Below, one piece after another: positions 44,618 through 46,943 of a DNA stretch of 46,943 nucleotides. The notes under the pieces are model-generated. The model was not told the origin of the DNA. It searched no databases and saw nothing but the letters and a program-made list of their open reading frames with translations. Made by a program: the position numbers and the translations under genes. The DNA is taken from positions 1 to 46,943 of the forward strand of contig NVUB02000069.1 in the NCBI GenBank assembly GCA_002401775.2. Direction: 5' to 3'. Position 1 is the stretch's first letter, and each line of letters begins with the position of its first letter. The stretch comes from Ectothiorhodospiraceae bacterium (lineage in GTDB: Bacteria; Pseudomonadota; Gammaproteobacteria; SZUA-152).

Positions 44618-44692
44618 CTTAGCACTTAGCACTTAGCACTTAGCACTTAGCACTTAGCACTTAGCACTTAGCACTTAGCACTTAGCACTTAG
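44618..44692. repeat. GCACTTA heptamer array, about 10 units
   Basis: CTTAGCA is repeated for 75 nt with no divergence. An inverted version (GTGCTGAGTGCTGAGTGCTAAG) lies at 44578-44598, so the two could pair. It is located between thiD and thiE. Confidence 0.9.
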
Positions 44693-44721
44693 ATTGAGCC
44701 TTAAACATTCACAATGATCCT

Positions 44722-45378
44722 ATGACACACAAAAAACTGGCAGGCCTTTATGCCATTACCTGCTCTCCTATTCATCCTTCAATCCAGGGAGTGCAGGCGC
44801 TGGTTCTCGATGTGGAGCAGGCATTACGCGGCGGCGCTACTATAATCCAGTACCGGGACAAAAATCCTAGAACGGTAGCCTATCAGCCAATACGCGATGA
44901 TATTGCTCACCAGTTACGCGCACTCACCCGGGACTACAATGCCTTGCTGATCATTAATGATGATGCTGCACTTGCACGTTCAAGTGATGCCGATGGGGTT
45001 CACCTTGGGAAGGATGATGGCTCTCTGACGGATGCCCGTAAAATGCTGAGGGCCACTGCTATTATTGGCGTGTCGTGCTACAACCAATATGCACTAGCAC
45101 AACAGGCAGTAGACAATGGCGCTGACTATATTGCCTTTGGCCGTTTTTTTCATTCACACACAAAACCCAATGCCGCCCTCGCCAATAGTGAGTTATTGAC
45201 TCGTGCTAAACAGGAGCTCCGCATTCCCATTGTTGCCATCGGTGGCATTACGCCTGAAAATGGAAAAATACTGTTAGAGGCGGGGGCCAATATGCTTGCT
45301 GTGGTTGACGGTATATTTGGTCAAGCTGACATATTAACGGCCAGTCAGGCTTTTCGACCATTATTTACTGCGCCCTGA
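44722..45378 (+). CDS. thiE: Thiamine-phosphate synthase
   Basis: 218 residues. TIM-barrel motifs are AIIQYRDKN-like (IIQYRDKNP), LIINDDAALA, GVHLGKDDG, FGRFFHSHTKPNA and IVAIGGITPEN. It couples hydroxymethylpyrimidine diphosphate with thiazole phosphate. Length is normal. Start ATG at 44722 follows the heptamer array by 29 nt, so its own promoter would need to overlap repeats. Confidence 0.95.
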   Translation: MTHKKLAGLYAITCSPIHPSIQGVQALVLDVEQALRGGATIIQYRDKNPRTVAYQPIRDDIAHQLRALTRDYNALLIINDDAALARSSDADGVHLGKDDGSLTDARKMLRATAIIGVSCYNQYALAQQAVDNGADYIAFGRFFHSHTKPNAALANSELLTRAKQELRIPIVAIGGITPENGKILLEAGANMLAVVDGIFGQADILTASQAFRPLFTAP

Positions 45379-45384
45379 TTCCGG

Positions 45385-45448
45385 TATCTATTTAGGCAAC
45401 TATTTAGGCAACAATTCAGGCAACAATTCAGGTAACCAGTCAGGTCAC
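45385..45448. repeat. 12-bp tandem repeat after thiE
   Basis: TATTTAGGCAAC, TATTTAGGCAAC, AATTCAGGCAAC, AATTCAGGTAAC and CAGTCAGGTCAC follow without gap, drifting stepwise. Confidence 0.85.
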
Positions 45449-45500
45449 TTACCGCTCAAGTCACTAACGTTATGACAGTCGCGATTATCGATCACTTTAC

Positions 45501-45829
45501 TCATTGCCGTTCACGATTGTCGTTCACGTTAATATGAGTATCGGCGCAAATTCGGCGATAGCGCGCCACCAGTTCATCCTTTTCCTTAAGCAGGTTAACG
45601 ATATCCAGCATTGCCTTTCGCGGATCTTGTGCGCCGAATGATGAATCAACATCATCATTGCAACTAGCATTTCAAGTGCATCTTCGTAACATTTTTGTAC
45701 CGCATAATACGCGGAGACTTGTCTTTTAATATCCAGATTTTCAGGCGAGGTTTTTAACTGTTTTTCTCATTCACAAACATCTTCTATATCAGCCGCAAGC
45801 ACTAAAAAATTCAGCTCCGACAAAGGCAT
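45501..45829 (-). pseudogene. Decayed C-terminal fragment of CnoX/YbbN-type co-chaperone
   Basis: Read from 45829, the frame gives MPLSELNFLVLAADIEDVCE, an in-frame TGA, then EKQLKTSPENLDIKRQVSAY and YAVQKCYEDALEMLVAMM. A frameshift near 45660 then continues as DVDSSFGAQDPRKAMLDIVN and LLKEKDELVARYRRICAD. This matches the TPR end of YbbN in order and character (ENPED, EALELL, SKYRRQL in Escherichia coli). The thioredoxin half is absent upstream. One stop and one frameshift make it non-functional. It explains part of the 990-nt space between thiE and the next gene. Confidence 0.6.
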
Positions 45830-45984
45830 CACTGTGTCTTTGTGATGCCGAAGCGGCGTGAATATAGAATGATTCAGCGCTTTCTATCATGAGTATTTTT
45901 CGGTAGTGGCGGTGTTCAGGAGTGAATCCATTATTCGTTAGGTTTTTTAGTTCACGTTAGGTGACAGTGTACGGCACTTTTTAT

Positions 45985-46038
45985 TTCGGTGTTCTTTATT
46001 TCGGTGTTCTTTATTTCGGTGCTCTTTATTTCGGTGTT
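45985..46038. repeat. 15-bp tandem repeat
   Basis: TTTATTTCGGTGTTC is repeated about three and a half times, with one substitution (GCTC). No other feature is visible from 45830 to 46340. Confidence 0.85.
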
Positions 46039-46371
46039 ACCCGTTATTGACGACGGGCATTCTTTTCTACGGTTTCATTCGTCATTATTCCCCACAGCAT
46101 TTTTACACACTACCGGAGAGCGTTAACGGTGTAGCGCCCAGGATTTCATCGCCTCTCTATACCGCTCTCAAATTAATACCCCCAAAGCCCCAAACAGTGT
46201 CGATTTTTTTTACACTTTTTCCGCCCGGCCATAATTAATAATTTTTATTTAAATAAAAACAAGGACTTATGATTCTGGCATCAATATTGCTTATATGCCT
46301 ATAACACCCGTTAAACGTAAATGTTTGCTGCTGTTTCTTACATTGACCACTTCTCAAGGAGAGATGAAGTT

Positions 46372-46943
46372 ATGAATAAGTCATGCCCTTCCACACGCTT
46401 TACCATTACGCTGTTTGTCGCCCTGTTATTTTCTATGATGCTCAGCAGCGCCAGCGCTGTCCCTATTAACCTGACTGGCACCATCCGAGATTTCAGTGGC
46501 AGCCACCCTGATTTTGAATCCTACTGCTGTGGCGTTGCCACTGGCATGGTCGAATCCACACTGGGTGCTGACGGTACTCCCGTACTTGTAGCCGGTGCTC
46601 CCTTTGTCACTGATGCTGGCACATTTAATGATTGGTATCACGATACCCCAGCCAGCTCCTCCATGGATTACACCATCACCCTGGACAACGGTGCTGCCGC
46701 TCCCGGTGGTGTATACAGTTTTTCAGACAGCAGTTTTTTTCCCATAGACGGGCTGCTAGGTGGAGATGAGGGCCGCAGTCACAATTATCACTTCACTTAT
46801 CAAATCGCGACAACGTTCACCTATACCGGTGGTGAAACATTCAGTTTTATCGGTGACGACGATCTATGGGTGTTTATTGACGACACACTGGTTGTCGACC
46901 TCGGCGGTGTCCATAGTGCAGCAGCAGGAAGTGTCGACCTCGA
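46372..46943 (+). CDS. Secreted fibro-slime-domain protein, partial at right edge
   Basis: 190 visible residues from the ATG at 46372, with AAGGAGAG upstream; the frame is open to the edge. A signal peptide ends at ASA|VP. The fibro-slime pattern is clear: [18 protein letters not shown] at the start of the mature chain and [20 protein letters not shown] with [14 protein letters not shown] near the edge. Such domains belong to secreted, adhesive or carbohydrate-binding surface proteins first noted in slime-forming organisms. The C-terminus, where a sorting or PEP-CTERM signal might lie, is outside the window. Confidence 0.8.
   Translation, partial: MNKSCPSTRFTITLFVALLFSMMLSSASAVPINLTGTIRDFSGSHPDFESYCCGVATGMVESTLGADGTPVLVAGAPFVTDAGTFNDWYHDTPASSSMDYTITLDNGAAAPGGVYSFSDSSFFPIDGLLGGDEGRSHNYHFTYQIATTFTYTGGETFSFIGDDDLWVFIDDTLVVDLGGVHSAAAGSVDL

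Noticed and set aside
44618-44692. CRISPR array
   Set aside because: The units are 7 bp and contiguous, with no spacers and no cas genes in the window.

Overview
The window looks like chromosome of a gammaproteobacterium of moderate GC. The block rpe-gph-trpE-trpG-trpD-trpC, crp, osmC-like, speD, coq7 and rplM-rpsI has the order familiar from Pseudomonas and related lineages. ArgA, DjlA, HemJ and a Gln tRNA with an encoded CCA also fit. I cannot name a species.

Region 1 (1-15,500, all minus strand) is the exceptional part. It carries a tetraheme secreted cytochrome resembling the OmcE-type nanowire cytochromes, and a larger cytochrome with at least eight hemes, cut by the left edge, whose first half repeats the same heme pattern. 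It also carries three small triheme c7-type cytochromes, a Met-rich lipoprotein with a type-1 copper (cupredoxin) domain, a large outer-membrane beta-barrel, a parvulin prolyl isomerase, three NHL beta-propeller lipoproteins and a fourth secreted propeller protein. I read it as an extracellular electron-transfer (cytochrome nanowire) cluster. Terminators at 6,792, 11,145 and 14,205 divide it into several units. A perfect-consensus CRP site lies upstream of the tetraheme gene, and a crp/vfr orthologue sits at 25.2 kb in the same window.

Region 2 (16.2-25.9 kb) is mostly housekeeping: a general porin, tRNA-Gln(CTG), rpsI and rplM, a hydrolase-ferredoxin pair, a GlcF-like Fe-S protein behind three 11-bp phased direct repeats, coq7, the set osmC-like/VOC/speD, and crp.

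Region 3 (26-34 kb, minus strand) is the rpe-gph-trpEGDC cluster. It is interrupted by a TPR-sulfotransferase between trpD and trpC, and by a GxxExxY gene between trpE and trpG. The GxxExxY insertion is part of a partial tandem duplication that left decayed second copies of the trpG start, the GxxExxY gene and the trpE end.

Region 4 (34.2-46.9 kb) holds a DUF3530 protein, a frameshifted outer-membrane protein, djlA, a 27-residue membrane miniprotein with its own promoter and terminator, argA, a ClC channel with CBS domains, hemJ, a DUF5063 protein, thiD and thiE. It ends with a decayed cnoX/ybbN fragment and a fibro-slime-domain secreted protein cut by the right edge.

Intergenic DNA is rich in repeats: REP-like hairpins flanked by heptamer arrays, a 35-bp CGTAGGTCA-type element, GCGCCTTTGCGT elements in the trp region, and many 11-15 bp tandem duplications.
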